This document shows positions 42,927 through 52,888 of a stretch of 64,000 bases of DNA, one piece after another. Source of the stretch: an uncultured Clostridia bacterium (GTDB taxonomy: Bacteria; Bacillota; Clostridia; Christensenellales; Aristaeellaceae); contig CAMVEB010000022.1 in NCBI GenBank assembly GCA_947166385.1, forward strand, positions 1 to 64,000, in the 5' to 3' direction. The notes beneath the pieces are model-generated. The model was not told the origin of the DNA. It saw nothing but the letters and a program-made list of their open reading frames with translations, and did no database searches. A program made the translations under genes and the position numbers. The stretch's first letter is position 1, and every line of letters starts with the position of its first letter.

Positions 42927-44198
42927 TCACACGACAGTCAAAATCTGATCAAACCCCGTCTGTTCCAGAATCTCGCTGATAACATCATTGATTTCCGCAA
43001 TCGTGACCCCGTTTTCGCAGCCCTTTAGCATAATCAGCAGGACACGCAGCCCGGCAGATGAAATATAATCCAGATCATGACAATTCACATGGACACCATG
43101 GATCTGCTTTTTGTTTCTTTCATAAAATGCCAGAAGATTGGGGGCTGTAATCGTGTCCAGGCGCCCTTTCAGGGTCAGGAACATGGTTCCGTCTCTGAGG
43201 TCAGCGGATGCATCAAAATCCTTCGATCCGACATCGGAGGTGTCCATCCGGCTTCCGTTTTCGGCAACAGTCATTTTCCAGAAAGCACACTTCTTCATTG
43301 CCGCTAAATATGCGGCAGCTTTATCAGCATCCAGCTTTGAAACGCTTACCAGATCAGGCATGTGATCGGCAATAATGATCCGTTCCACTTTAAATCCCTG
43401 CTCAGCAAGGAACATCATGGCTGATTTCATGTCGGCTTCCGCTGCTTTGATTCGAAGCGACAGCTTTCCGCTTCCGACCTTCACGTCCGATTTGTCGGTA
43501 ACCTGGCTCTTTGCCTTCATGGCGATTTCCATGAATCTGTCGCCGCATACGGCTTTCAGCGCCGCCATGTAAACAAAGGTGCTTTCGGGATCAGCGAGAA
43601 TCCAGCATCCGCCGTGCTTTGAAAGGATGCGACGGATATTGGCGCACAGTGCCTTCTCTTCCGACTCAGTAAAATACATCACCAGGCCTTCCGTTGTGAT
43701 GCAAAGCGATCCCTGCACGCCTTCAAGCGCCGCCTCAAGAGACGCATAATTCGTTGCGTCCACTCCCTTGAATTTTACCAGTTTCTTTTCCTCGCCATCC
43801 AGCAGGGAGAGAATGGCCGGTTCCGCTTCCGCGATCGCTGCGGGGAGATCCATTCCGATAAACGGGATTTTCTTTCCGGCAAATTCAACTGCTCTGGGGG
43901 TATACCCGCAGGGAAGATCAATGCAAATGTCACAGCCGGATTTTTCGGCGAGAATGCCCATCGTCCGATACCGTGTTTCTATCAGTATGGACGCAGCTGT
44001 CATTTGTTCAGAGGAGGCTGTGGTCGTCCTGCTGTTTTGTGTTTCTTCTCTTGTCAATCCCAGTTTTTCAGAGATCACAGCTGCATCTTTGTTCCCTGAA
44101 TCAGCAAGCTGAAACAGCGTCATCTTCGCGGTGTTGAAAACCGGATTGGTCTGCTCAAGGATGTTTTGATCAATGTCTGTTCCATCAAACGAATACAT
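42927..44198 (-). CDS. Leucine carboxyl methyltransferase-like enzyme fused to STAS domain
   Basis: The start is ATG 44198 after GGAGG at 9 bases. The 423-residue protein is a fusion. Residues about 1-310 are a class I SAM methyltransferase of the LCMT/PPM1 group (CIDLPCGYTPRAVEF, FIGMDLPAAIAEAEP, CITTEGLVMYFTESEEKAL, GGCWILADPES). Residues about 330-423 are a STAS domain (MFLTLKGRLDTITAPNL; HDLDYISSAGLRVLLIMLKG) with the conserved phosphorylatable Ser in YISSAG. STAS domains of this kind are switched by phosphorylation and by SpoIIE-type phosphatases; one is encoded 80 bases downstream. The pair suggests a methyltransferase gated by partner switching. Confidence 0.88.
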   Translation of the reverse strand: MYSFDGTDIDQNILEQTNPVFNTAKMTLFQLADSGNKDAAVISEKLGLTREETQNSRTTTASSEQMTAASILIETRYRTMGILAEKSGCDICIDLPCGYTPRAVEFAGKKIPFIGMDLPAAIAEAEPAILSLLDGEEKKLVKFKGVDATNYASLEAALEGVQGSLCITTEGLVMYFTESEEKALCANIRRILSKHGGCWILADPESTFVYMAALKAVCGDRFMEIAMKAKSQVTDKSDVKVGSGKLSLRIKAAEADMKSAMMFLAEQGFKVERIIIADHMPDLVSVSKLDADKAAAYLAAMKKCAFWKMTVAENGSRMDTSDVGSKDFDASADLRDGTMFLTLKGRLDTITAPNLLAFYERNKKQIHGVHVNCHDLDYISSAGLRVLLIMLKGCENGVTIAEINDVISEILEQTGFDQILTVV

Positions 44199-44267
44199 GA
44201 TTGCTTTCCTCCGTTCCATGTTTGGTACAATTCTTTCCGGAAATCTCATTTTTCAGTAATGAGATCA

Positions 44268-44468
44268 TCATGATTCGATGGCGAAAACAATCAGGAAGAT
44301 GATGCTTCCTGAACTGAAAAATGCTTCGTTCGCCGGTTTATGTTCAATGAGCATTTCAAACACAAGCGCATAGAGGAGCCATGTGAGCACAGCGCTGCCG
44401 ATTCCAAGCGGCAGGGCCTTTTCAGAATTTCTTTGTCCATCGTTCTTTCTCCATTCTATTTCCTGCAA
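44268..44468 (-). CDS. Small putative membrane protein
   Basis: A 66-codon frame beginning with TTG. Two hydrophobic stretches are visible (PLGIGSAVLTWLLYALVFEML and SGSIIFLIVFAI), consistent with a two-helix membrane protein. There is no good ribosome site before the TTG, so the real start may be internal, or the gene may be degraded. It would be first in the operon with the methyltransferase-STAS gene. Confidence 0.35.
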   Translation of the reverse strand: MQEIEWRKNDGQRNSEKALPLGIGSAVLTWLLYALVFEMLIEHKPANEAFFSSGSIIFLIVFAIES

Positions 44469-44626
44469 ACAGTCTGACTGTTTTTTCGGATCTGGTATTT
44501 CCGGATATTCATATGTTCACAGTATAGGCCCAAACAGGAAGAGAGTCAAGTTTCTTACATTGCCCTGGATGCCGACAATACTCCGCCGGACTTGGGTTTC
44601 CCGGTTGTTCCGGTCGTTCACCTGTG

Positions 44627-44656
44627 TTGAAAAGAGCTTCGCAGGTGTGATAAAAT
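44627..44656 (+). promoter_or_regulatory. Probable promoter of GIY-YIG gene
   Basis: TTGAAA (44627-44632), 18-base spacer, TAAAAT (44651-44656), 79 bases before the ATG. Confidence 0.65.
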
Positions 44657-44735
44657 ATTTCTGATGCTGATAAATCTGTTTTTCCGGATAAATGTGTTTT
44701 TTTCATCGAGAAATGGAAAGGATTATGAGTCAGGA

Positions 44736-44972
44736 ATGAACTATGTTTATCTTCTCCGATGTGCAGATGATTCTCTCTACTGCGGGTGGACGAAGGATCT
44801 TGATGCGCGGCTGGCAGCGCATAATTCCGGACGCGGCGCAAAATACACGCGCTCCAGATTGCCGGTTGAGCTGGTCTATCATGAGGCGTACGAAGATCTT
44901 CACGATGCTCTCAGCCGAGAATGGCATATCAAGCGTATGAGCCGCAAGGAGAAACTGAGATTGACAGAATAG
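44736..44972 (+). CDS. GIY-YIG nuclease superfamily protein (YhbQ/UPF0213 type)
   Basis: The start is ATG 44736. The 78-residue protein covers the whole small GIY-YIG fold: MNYVYLLRCADDSLYCGWTKDLDARLAAHNSGRGAKYTRSRLPVELVYHE, with the Arg in DLDARLAAHN and Glu in LSREWHIKRMSR. Stand-alone members such as YhbQ have been linked to DNA repair. Length is normal for the family. It converges with the DUF3795 gene, 5 bases apart. Confidence 0.92.
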   Translation: MNYVYLLRCADDSLYCGWTKDLDARLAAHNSGRGAKYTRSRLPVELVYHEAYEDLHDALSREWHIKRMSRKEKLRLTE

Positions 44973-44977
44973 CCTGT

Positions 44978-45376
44978 CTATTGTTTCCCTGTTCTGATAA
45001 AATCAATGAGTTTTTCAAAATCATCGAAATCGTCATAATCGCCCATAATCCCTTCCCGATGGTAGACAATACCGGCTTTTTCATTGGCTTCCAGCCGATC
45101 CAACAGCGCTTCTGTCCCATACCGGCGTACATACTCCGTAAAGGCCAGTGCCTTGATCTTGCTGGCAAACAGTCCTTTTCTGCAAGCGGTTTCATGACAT
45201 GCCCAACAGCCGTCAACACCTTTGGCTATACAGCACTTCCTGTTTTCGCACCATTCAGCGTCCTTGCACCAGGACAGATCCAGAAAACCGTCCTGTTTAC
45301 AACCCCTGCATTTCACATTTTCAGAACACAGGCAGCAGGCCAGTCCGCACCTGGCAATCCCCAATTCGCGTTTCAT
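44978..45376 (-). CDS. DUF3795 cysteine-rich protein
   Basis: The start is ATG 45376 after GGAGGAG at 6 bases. The 132-residue protein is Cys-rich: ARCGLACCLCSENVKCRGCKQDGF, WCKDAEWCENRKCCIAKGVDGCWACHETAC. This matches DUF3795, whose Cys pattern suggests zinc or Fe-S binding. Function is unknown. Confidence 0.85.
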   Translation of the reverse strand: MKRELGIARCGLACCLCSENVKCRGCKQDGFLDLSWCKDAEWCENRKCCIAKGVDGCWACHETACRKGLFASKIKALAFTEYVRRYGTEALLDRLEANEKAGIVYHREGIMGDYDDFDDFEKLIDFIRTGKQ

Positions 45377-45505
45377 TTTACGCTCCTCCTGTTCCATCGG
45401 TGTAAATCAAATACCATTGAATCTGCGGAACTTCTCCGGATCTTCCGGAGCAAAATCCGGTGAGTCATATTCCGAAAAGGTTTTCATCCTGATTAAGACG
45501 CTCCA

Positions 45506-46099
45506 TTAAGACGCTCCATATACCTTCATAAAATGCCGACAGAACGCTTCGATCCGATCCAGCGTCTCGTTCGTCTTCTCTGGTTCCCGATCGCAGAGAT
45601 GGATGAGCGCGGAGATTGGCGTGGTATATGCAAAGGCAACCATCGCCGGATCATCCCGGCAAAGCAATTCCTTGTCCATCATTCCGGAAAAAACATGCGT
45701 AAACATCTCTGTAAGGCCGTTCAGAAAATGCTTTGTCGCCAGCGCTCTGGCACGGTCATCCCGGAACTGTTCGATGGTGAGGAGTTTTCTGGTCATCACA
45801 ACGGTTTCATCGTGAACGGTAAAATTCACCATCCGTATTGTCATTGCAAGCAATTCTTCCAGTGATTCGGGCACAGGAGGCAGATGCTCCGGAGAACCAA
45901 AACGCTCTTCATAATAATCAATCAATCTGTCCAGCAATGTATTCCAGATCTCTTCCTTGCTTTCAAAATGACGATACATCGCAGTTTTGACAAACCCAAG
46001 CGATACCATGATTTCCTTGATGTTTGTTCCGTCATAGCCCTTTTGCGAAAACAGTTCCAATGCTTTTGTCAGGATTCTTTCCTTTGTGTCCTTCGCCAT
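45506..46099 (-). CDS. TetR-family transcriptional regulator
   Basis: This 197-residue protein starts MAKDTKERILTKALELFSQKGYDGTNIKEIMVSLGFVKTAMYRHFESKEEIW, a typical TetR helix-turn-helix; the remaining 145 residues form the ligand-binding domain. GGAGGG precedes the ATG. No target gene adjoins it; its promoter contains two matching palindromes, so it likely represses itself. Confidence 0.92.
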   Translation of the reverse strand: MAKDTKERILTKALELFSQKGYDGTNIKEIMVSLGFVKTAMYRHFESKEEIWNTLLDRLIDYYEERFGSPEHLPPVPESLEELLAMTIRMVNFTVHDETVVMTRKLLTIEQFRDDRARALATKHFLNGLTEMFTHVFSGMMDKELLCRDDPAMVAFAYTTPISALIHLCDREPEKTNETLDRIEAFCRHFMKVYGAS

Positions 46100-46119
46100 T
46101 CAGATTATCCCTCCAGATA

Positions 46120-46174
46120 CGTGAACTTCGGGTCACGCATATGCATTATAGCGATCCGAAGGTCGCTTTGTCAA
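46120..46174 (-). promoter_or_regulatory. TetR promoter with two operator palindromes
   Basis: Minus strand TTGACA (46169-46174), 18-base spacer, TATAAT (46145-46150). The spacer is filled by the palindrome GCGATCCGAAGGTCGC (46151-46166), and a second one, CGTGAACTTCGGGTCACG (46120-46137), lies downstream of the -10. Both share the core GAnCTTCGGnTC (on one strand or the other). Confidence 0.82.
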
Positions 46175-46300
46175 TTGCAGGACGGATCTTCTTTTTTCAT
46201 CAATTTGTTCGAAGACTCTACGGAACGTACTTGTCTGATCAACCGGGCAAAACCCAGTGATTATGAATCCGCTGATGTGGACGGCAGGAAGGTATGCAGG

Positions 46301-49300
46301 TTACTCCTGCATAAGCTGCATAAACAGGTCTGCAAGGTCCGCGCGGGTGACTGCCGCGGCGGGATCGTCGGTTGTCATCCCTGCGCCAAGAGCTGCCAAG
46401 ATATCGCACAGGAGGCCTTCACTCAGTTCAGCGTCCAAATCCTGGTCCGCGGAGATCAGGCCATATGAGGCCAGGACTTCCCTGCAGCCTTCAGGATCGT
46501 TGCTTCCGCCGCCGATGAGGATATACAGGCCGCCGAGGAAATCGCCGACTGTGGCGGGATCATCCGGTGAGAAAGTGCCGTCCTCCCGGAGAGACATGCA
46601 GCCGTTTTCCACCGCGAAGCGGATAGCCTGGTAATGCTCATGGTCTTCCGGTACGTCGGTAAGAGCGATTTGGGACAGGTCTTCCGTGTTGAATGGGTTC
46701 AGTACGGCGTCAAACATGTCGGCATTCGCGTTGATACCGGACGAGGCGCCGGCGGTGCCGCGGATATCCGTGTTCATCATATCGGCCAGATAGGCGGCGA
46801 AAACCTTCAGTGTTTCCGGGTTAGCCGTCTTCAGGGCCTGCATCGCCTGGAGCGTGACATCGTCGGGCGCGCCGTCAATCCGCCGGTTGATCGCTTTGAT
46901 GGCGCCGGACAGCTCGCCTTCCGGTTTGGCCAGGTCGGAATACGTACTGATGATATACCGGTCGATGGTTTCCTGGTCGGCGTCCAGGCTGCTGACCCTG
47001 TCCGGCAGGGCGTCAAAATAGGCGAAGGTTTCTGACACATTGGGGTCACGGTAGGTATACAGATACATTTCGGAAAGGTCGGACTCGCAGTAAGCACCGT
47101 AGGCACCGGCTTTGTCCCGCAAGTCGGGGATCAGCAGCTGGTCGCTGACCAGCTGGGCCAGGGCGGAATAGGCATTTCCTTCGGCTTCCGGATCAAGGAC
47201 GTGCCACGGCATGGAAATCAAGTTGAACTGGATGTTGCTGTCGATGATCAGGCCTTCTTTTTTGGCCGGAACCGGCAGGTCGAAGGAAACAGGCTCCCGG
47301 ACGGTATCGTCCAGTCCGGCGAGGAAGGCGTCAGCCAGCGGCCGGTTCAGGGCCAGAGACGCTTCGCTGCCGGCTGCCACCGCGACGGCACCGGACCGGT
47401 TCGCAAGGAAACGCTGCACGTTTTCCAGCCGGGCGGAGACTTCCTCCGGATGTTCCTGCACGGTCTGTTCCAGCTCTGACAGGAAGTCATAATAATCGAG
47501 GAAGTTCATGTAGTTTGCGTACCGGTTGCTTTCGTCGGAAATTCCCAGCTGGCGGTACACGAGGACACTGAGCGGATTCTGGTTGATCTGATCGCGCACG
47601 GCTTTCTTCTGCGCCTGGATCCGGTCCTGCAGCACTTTGGCATCCGTGAACTGCGTGTGGAACAGGATCTCTTCCGCCAGGGCATATCCGGTCTCCAGAT
47701 CTTCATCCAGCGCGTACCATTCAACGGTGGCATAGGGGTGGAAACTGCCCTTCCATCCGCTGTAGTAAATGCCGAAGACGTTGTTGTACAGGTAACGGCC
47801 GGTCAGTTGTTCCAGCTCTTCCCAGGAATGCTGATCTGTATTCATATGGCCCAGCAGACGGGTGAAGAGCCGCAGATAGTGGAGATCCTCCTGCGGCAGC
47901 GCGGCGACGTCCAGGTTCAGGGAAATATAGGAAATACCGTCCGTGCCGCAAACTGCGTCGATCCGCCGCACGCCATCATCCCCGGTTTCATCCCGCAGCT
48001 CATAGGTCTTGACTTCTTCAGGCAGGGTTGCAACGGTCACAGCAGTCAGGGAAGCGAGCATCTCGGAATTGTCTTCTTCCGGGGCCGCGGCGTTGGTGCT
48101 GTCGATGATGGCCTGCTTTTCCTCTTCACTCATGCCGGCCTTGATTCCCGCCAGCTTCGCTTCCAGTTCAGCGTCGTGCTTTTCCTTCAGCCCTGCTTCG
48201 GGATAGGTGGTGGTCAGCGTGTAGAGTTCGGGATTCACGAGCCACCAGGCAAGGGCGCCGGTCAGCAGGCCGCTGTCGTTTTCCTCCGGAATCCGGTTCA
48301 GCGACTCATAATCCTCCACGAAACGGAAGGGATCGCCTGTCACGGCATAGTAATAGGCTAATTTGCTGGTTATGCTGCTCACAGGGGTACTGCTTTCGGT
48401 GGCAAGCTTGGCGTCGAACTTCAGCTTGGTGGCAATGTTATCCACCAGGGCAGGGTCATAGCCGTTCTGCGCGATGTCTGCCAGCACCCTGTCCACGGTT
48501 TCCCGGAACAGTTCTGCGTCTCCGTTGTTAAGACCGTCGGCGGTAAACAGGATGGCGTCATCCGGCGCGGTGACTTCACGACCCATGCTGAAGGAGCCGG
48601 AAGGGAATGTTTTCTTCAGCTCGATCATCAGCGGGGAAGCGGGATCGGAGAGCAGGCTCGCGGCGTTGTCGATCAGATGCTCCTGCTCCATATCGCCCTT
48701 CATGCCGGGACAGAGAATGTAGTACCAGACGGAGGCCTGATCCGCTGTGCTGCTGCTCGCTTCTGCCGGATAGGGAACGGAAGACGTTACCGATTCCGAA
48801 AGGCGGGCATAGCCTTCTTCTTCAGAAGAGAATTCCTTTTTTTCATAGGGGCTGAAGTATTCGTCCAGCAGCTTCAGGAAAGCGGTATAGTCTTTAAAGG
48901 AACCGTACAGGATGGCCATACAGTTGGACGGATGGTAATATTTCAGGTGATATTCCTTCAGTGCCTCCCAGGTCATATCCGGAATATAGTCCGGATCCCC
49001 GCCGTAATTGTATACCATGGAAGAGCCGGGAAGGTCACAGTGTTGGTGTTGATCATAGCCCGGAAGTCCAGCGTGACTGCGCCGAGCATCTCACTGTAGA
49101 CGGTGCCGTTCAAGGTCAGAGGGCTGTCCATATCCGTCATTTCATAGCGCCAGGCTTCCGTGCGGCAGATATCCTCCCGCTCCATGATGAGCGGATGGAA
49201 ACAGCTGTCCGTATAGAAATCAGCCAGCCGCAGCAGCTGCTCTTCCGAAAGGGAGGCCAACGGGTAATAGGTCAACGCGTCGGTGGTATGGGCGTTCATA

Positions 49301-49693
49301 TACGTGTTGTAGGACTGGAAGGAAAGGTTGAACCACAGGCTGGCGCTGGGATACTTTTCCGAACCGGACAGCGTCGCGTGTTCAAACACATGCGGCAAAC
49401 CGGTATAGTCTTCCGGCCGGGTCGGAAAAGAAAGCTGGAATGCGCGGTTGGTGTCCTCGTTCGCGACATACAGCAGTTTTGCGCCGGTCTTCTGATGCTC
49501 AAAGAGCACCAGTTGGGCGCCAATGAGCGCGAAGGGACGGATTTCCTTTACTTCGAAGCCTTCTACCACGTCTCCCACAGCAGGCAGGCCGACAGCCTCC
49601 GCGGCGCCGGCCGGCGCCGGTTCCGCCATGGCGGGCAGCACGCATACGAGCATCACGAACACAAGAACAACACATAGACAGCAGTTTCTTCAT
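46301..49693 (-). pseudogene. M16C insulinase-type peptidase with SLH-like tail, two frameshifts
   Basis: The likely start is ATG 49693 (MKKLLSMC) after GGAGGAG. The frame is lost after about 8 codons and resumes as LVFVMLVCVLPAMAEP, which would complete a signal peptide if one T were removed near 49670. The N-terminal part has the inverted zinc motif LPHVFEH and GTVYSEMLGA. Near 49026-49031 the frame shifts again: restoring one C (CCGGCTC to CCGGGCTC in minus sense) gives TFPGSSMVYNYGGDPDYIPD, the expected PreP-like sequence. The rest, 905 codons, is the M16C body ending in an SLH-like module (ENGCMSLREDGTFSPDDPATVGDFL). The intact protein of about 1,130 residues would be a wall-attached peptidase. 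Real decay or sequence error cannot be distinguished here. Confidence 0.85.
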
Positions 49694-49952
49694 CTTTCTT
49701 CTCCTCCCTTTTCGGGTTTTTTATATGATTGATTTGTTACAATGTTATTGATTCTGTTCCACTGTATTTGTCTCCCTGCTTTATCTGCAGATCTTATCGT
49801 GATCAAAAGTATATCATATTGCATCATGGCAAACAATCAAAAAGCAGAAAAAAAGCGCCTTCATTTCATCAATATGGCATTGATGCCGGATTTCCAAAGC
49901 GATATTCAGAACTTATTTCACCGTACTGTTATCTATAACTGTCCGCATGCGG

Positions 49953-50822
49953 TTATTTTTCCTGCAGCGTTTCCAGCAGCCTGCCCACGTGCCGGGTTTC
50001 GAAGAACATATTCTTGTTGGCCAGCACGATCACCACGGCTGCAATCGTCACGACGATGGTTTCCACGCATTTGGTCTCCTGCGTCATGGCGATCTTTTCC
50101 TGCATGAAGTTCACAAAGAGGTGGAAGATCATGCAGGCCAGGATGGAACGGTCGCTGACCAGGTAAACCCAGGTGATGATGAATCCCAGCGGGATTCCGC
50201 TGACAAAGAAGTTGACCACATACAGGGGGTTGACCATCAGACCCACCTGGTATGTTCCTTTGATAAAAATCAACGGCAGATGCCAGAGAGACCATAGAGC
50301 GCCGAAAATCATGGATTCCCAGAACCAGTTCATATAGTTCCCGATGGAATCCTCGCAGTACCCTTTCCAGCCGACTTCCTCAATGATGGAGGCCAGGGTC
50401 ACGGTGATCAGGGCGCTCCCGATGCCGACGCCGGTAAAGGAGAAATCCTCCGTGAAGGCAAACTGGTTCAGGGACTGCCCGAAAGCCAGGGACAGCAGGA
50501 TCGACCCGGCAACAACGCCCGCGAACAGCAGGATTGCCAGGAAAACATTCTTCCATTTCACCTTGTAAAAACCGATGATCTTGTTCTTCAGGTCCTGCTT
50601 CAGCACGGCCGAGCCGGATACGAGGATGAATACGGTCGACACCGCCGCCGGGGCGATCAGGCCGATCACCATCAGGCCCGCGCTCAGGTTTTCGGAGGTG
50701 AAAATTGCCGGGATCCAGAAGATCCAGGTAAAGAGGTATGCCAGGAAAAAGAACAGGACAGGCCTGTAACGATAGGAAGTGCTGCTCTCACGGTTCACGG
50801 TGCTTGTATGGGTCATATTCAT
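49953..50822 (-). CDS. CPBP-family intramembrane metalloprotease homologue
   Basis: This 289-residue protein has eight or so helices and the CPBP (ABI/Rce1-like) motifs: SIIEEVGWKGYCED (EExxxR-type with Lys), GALWSLWHLPLIF and CMIFHLFVNFM. Family members are membrane proteases or bacteriocin-immunity proteins. It is the last gene of a minus-strand run (TetR, MFS, CPBP), 15 bases after the MFS stop. Co-regulation by the TetR upstream is likely. Confidence 0.88.
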   Translation of the reverse strand: MNMTHTSTVNRESSTSYRYRPVLFFFLAYLFTWIFWIPAIFTSENLSAGLMVIGLIAPAAVSTVFILVSGSAVLKQDLKNKIIGFYKVKWKNVFLAILLFAGVVAGSILLSLAFGQSLNQFAFTEDFSFTGVGIGSALITVTLASIIEEVGWKGYCEDSIGNYMNWFWESMIFGALWSLWHLPLIFIKGTYQVGLMVNPLYVVNFFVSGIPLGFIITWVYLVSDRSILACMIFHLFVNFMQEKIAMTQETKCVETIVVTIAAVVIVLANKNMFFETRHVGRLLETLQEK

Positions 50823-50837
50823 ATCCTCTGTTATCTT

Positions 50838-52063
50838 TCAGTGTTCAAGTTTCCGGATGCTCTTCGGGAACAGGATGGAGACCGCGGTAGCGGCCAGGCA
50901 GAGCCCGGCGATGACGATCACCGCCGTCGCGCCTCTTCCCACGCCCTGTCCGCCGATCTTGCCCAGGGCATCCGCCGCCGTGCCGGACAGCGCGTAGGCG
51001 ACCACATAGCCCAGCTGCGAGATAAAGCCAATCAGTCCCCAGGCCCTTCCCTGAGTTTCCTCCGGGATATTCGTCCGGACCAGGTAATCCAGGCAGTTGT
51101 TTGCCAGCGGCAGCATCGCGAAGAACAGGAAGCCGAATACGCAGATCGGAATCATGCTTTCAAACAGCCCGAATCCGAGCATGAACAGGCCCGCCGCCGT
51201 CAAAGCCAGGCCCAGCGTCCGGACATAGTGCCTTTTCAGGCCTTTTACCCCGAGAATCACCCCGCTGGCCAGCATGCCGCAGGCGCAGACAGTTTCTGCG
51301 ACGCCCAGGGTTTTCGCGTCAGCAAAAGAGAGAATGAGCGGTTCCGCCAGGATATGGAACATGCCCATGAACAGTGTGATCCCTGATGAGACTGTCACCA
51401 GGATCATCACGCCCCGGTTCGCGCAAAGCACGCGCCAGCCTTCCTTCAGGCTTTGCAGGAAGGCTTCCTTTCTTTCCGGCTCCCTGCTCCCGATGCCCTT
51501 CCGGACCACCGCGGCACCGGCCACTGTCAGGAAAAACGTACAGATATCGATGATCAGCAGCAGTTTGACGTTGCTGGCTGTGAGCAGGAAGCCCGCGATA
51601 ACCGGGGAAAAGAGATACCGTGCGCTGCCGGCCAGGAAACCAGGCCGCTGGCCTTTGAATATTCCTCTTTCGTCAGCAGATCCGAAATCGTGGCCTTGAA
51701 CGAAGGTTCCAGCAGGGCCGAAAAGAACGCGCTGACAAAGATCCCGATGCAGATCTGCACCAGGGACGCGCCGCCGGTCATCATACAGATCAGGATATAA
51801 AGGATCCCGATGGCGGAACAGCCATCCCCGATCATCATCAGGAGCCTTCGGTCATGCCGGTCCGCCAGGACCCCGGCCGGCACGGAAAGCAGCAGTGTTG
51901 GAAGGAAACCCAGGAGCGTGACCAGCGCCATGTTGGCCGCGCTTCCGGTCTGCCGGAAGATATAGACCCCCAGGCCGAAACTCGTTAGCCCGCCGCCGAT
52001 GGAGGAGATCAGTTCGCCCGACCACAGGAGCAGGAACTTCCGGAAGTTTTTGCTTTCTTTCAT
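50838..52063 (-). pseudogene. MFS transporter, single frameshift
   Basis: The N-terminal part (52063 to about 51637) encodes MKESKNFRKFLLLWSGELISS through SKASGLVS, about five helices with the ADRHDRR loop. The other frame then continues SLAGSARYLFSPVIAGFLLTASN and on to LEH at 50838. One missing base explains the break: TTTCCTGG would be TTTCCCTGG (minus sense) at about 51634-51637. The restored length of about 408 residues is normal for the MFS_3-type group. The start overlaps the TetR stop (ATGA), forming a TetR-MFS-CPBP operon. The base loss is in a short C-run, so a sequencing error is possible. Confidence 0.85.
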
Positions 52064-52671
52064 CTTTCCGCCCCCGACCGGATCAGATCCCTGATAAAGC
52101 CCATCGTTCCGTGCTGCGCGCCAAGCAGCTTCTCTGTCATATCGATAAACACCGTGATATCCGGCTCTGTGAACAAACCTTCGTCAAAGGTATCGCTGCT
52201 GATCACCAGCAGCATCCGGACCCGTTCGGCAATACAGTCGCAGGAAAAGATGCCCTGCGCGATCCCTTCCTGAACCACTTCGGAAAGCAGCGGCACCGCC
52301 GCCTCCATGATCTTCCTCCGGATCTTCTCGTGCATCACGATATTCTCCGGCTGCATCAGGGCGCCTTCAATCGGCGTTTCCTCCTGCGTGGGCCGGAGGG
52401 AGGAGATGATCCCGACGATTTTCTGCGGCACGGGGATCTCCGCCTGCAGGATCTGCCGCGCGGCTTCAACCTCCCGGTCGATCATCATCCTGATCACTTC
52501 CTCCAGCGTCTGCTCCTTGGTCTCGAAATAATAGTAATAGGTTCCCTTGGCGATGCCTGCTTCCTCAATGATATCGTCCACGCTGGTATTCTCATATCCG
52601 CGGGAGATGAACATCCGGTACGCGATCTGAAGCAGTTCCTGTTTCCTTCTTTCGCCTTTCTTCATACCCAT
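52060..52671 (-). CDS. TetR-family regulator of the MFS/CPBP operon
   Basis: This 203-residue protein starts MGMKKGERRKQELLQIAYRMFISRGYENTSVDDIIEEAGIAKGTYYYYFETKEQTL, a typical TetR DNA-binding domain. The ligand domain is unassigned. AAGGAGGATGG precedes the ATG. It is first in the operon with the MFS gene. Two matching palindromes flank its promoter, supporting autorepression and induction by a compound the pump exports. Confidence 0.93.
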   Translation of the reverse strand: MGMKKGERRKQELLQIAYRMFISRGYENTSVDDIIEEAGIAKGTYYYYFETKEQTLEEVIRMMIDREVEAARQILQAEIPVPQKIVGIISSLRPTQEETPIEGALMQPENIVMHEKIRRKIMEAAVPLLSEVVQEGIAQGIFSCDCIAERVRMLLVISSDTFDEGLFTEPDITVFIDMTEKLLGAQHGTMGFIRDLIRSGAER

Positions 52672-52683
52672 CCTCCTTACTTT

Positions 52684-52753
52684 CGACCATCGGTCGGTTT
52701 TTTAGTATAAATGCCTCTACGACACTTGTCAAGCATTTTTCGACTGTTAGTCG
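52684..52753 (-). promoter_or_regulatory. TetR-MFS operon promoter with two CGAC-N5-GTCG operators
   Basis: Minus strand TTGACA (52727-52732), 17-base spacer, TATACT (52704-52709). CGACCATCGGTCG (52684-52696) lies just downstream of the start region and CGACTGTTAGTCG (52741-52753), inside the longer inverted repeat TTTTTCGACTgttAGTCGAAAAA, just upstream of the -35. Confidence 0.88.
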
Positions 52754-52888
52754 AAAAAATATAAAACTTTTCAGACAACTGCCATCCCCCTCACCGGAGC
52801 GTATCAACGGATGTCAGTCAGGTGAAAGCGCTGCTGTGAATGTAGACTGAACAGAAATAATACGCCAAAGGCGAGGAGGACTATAAAA

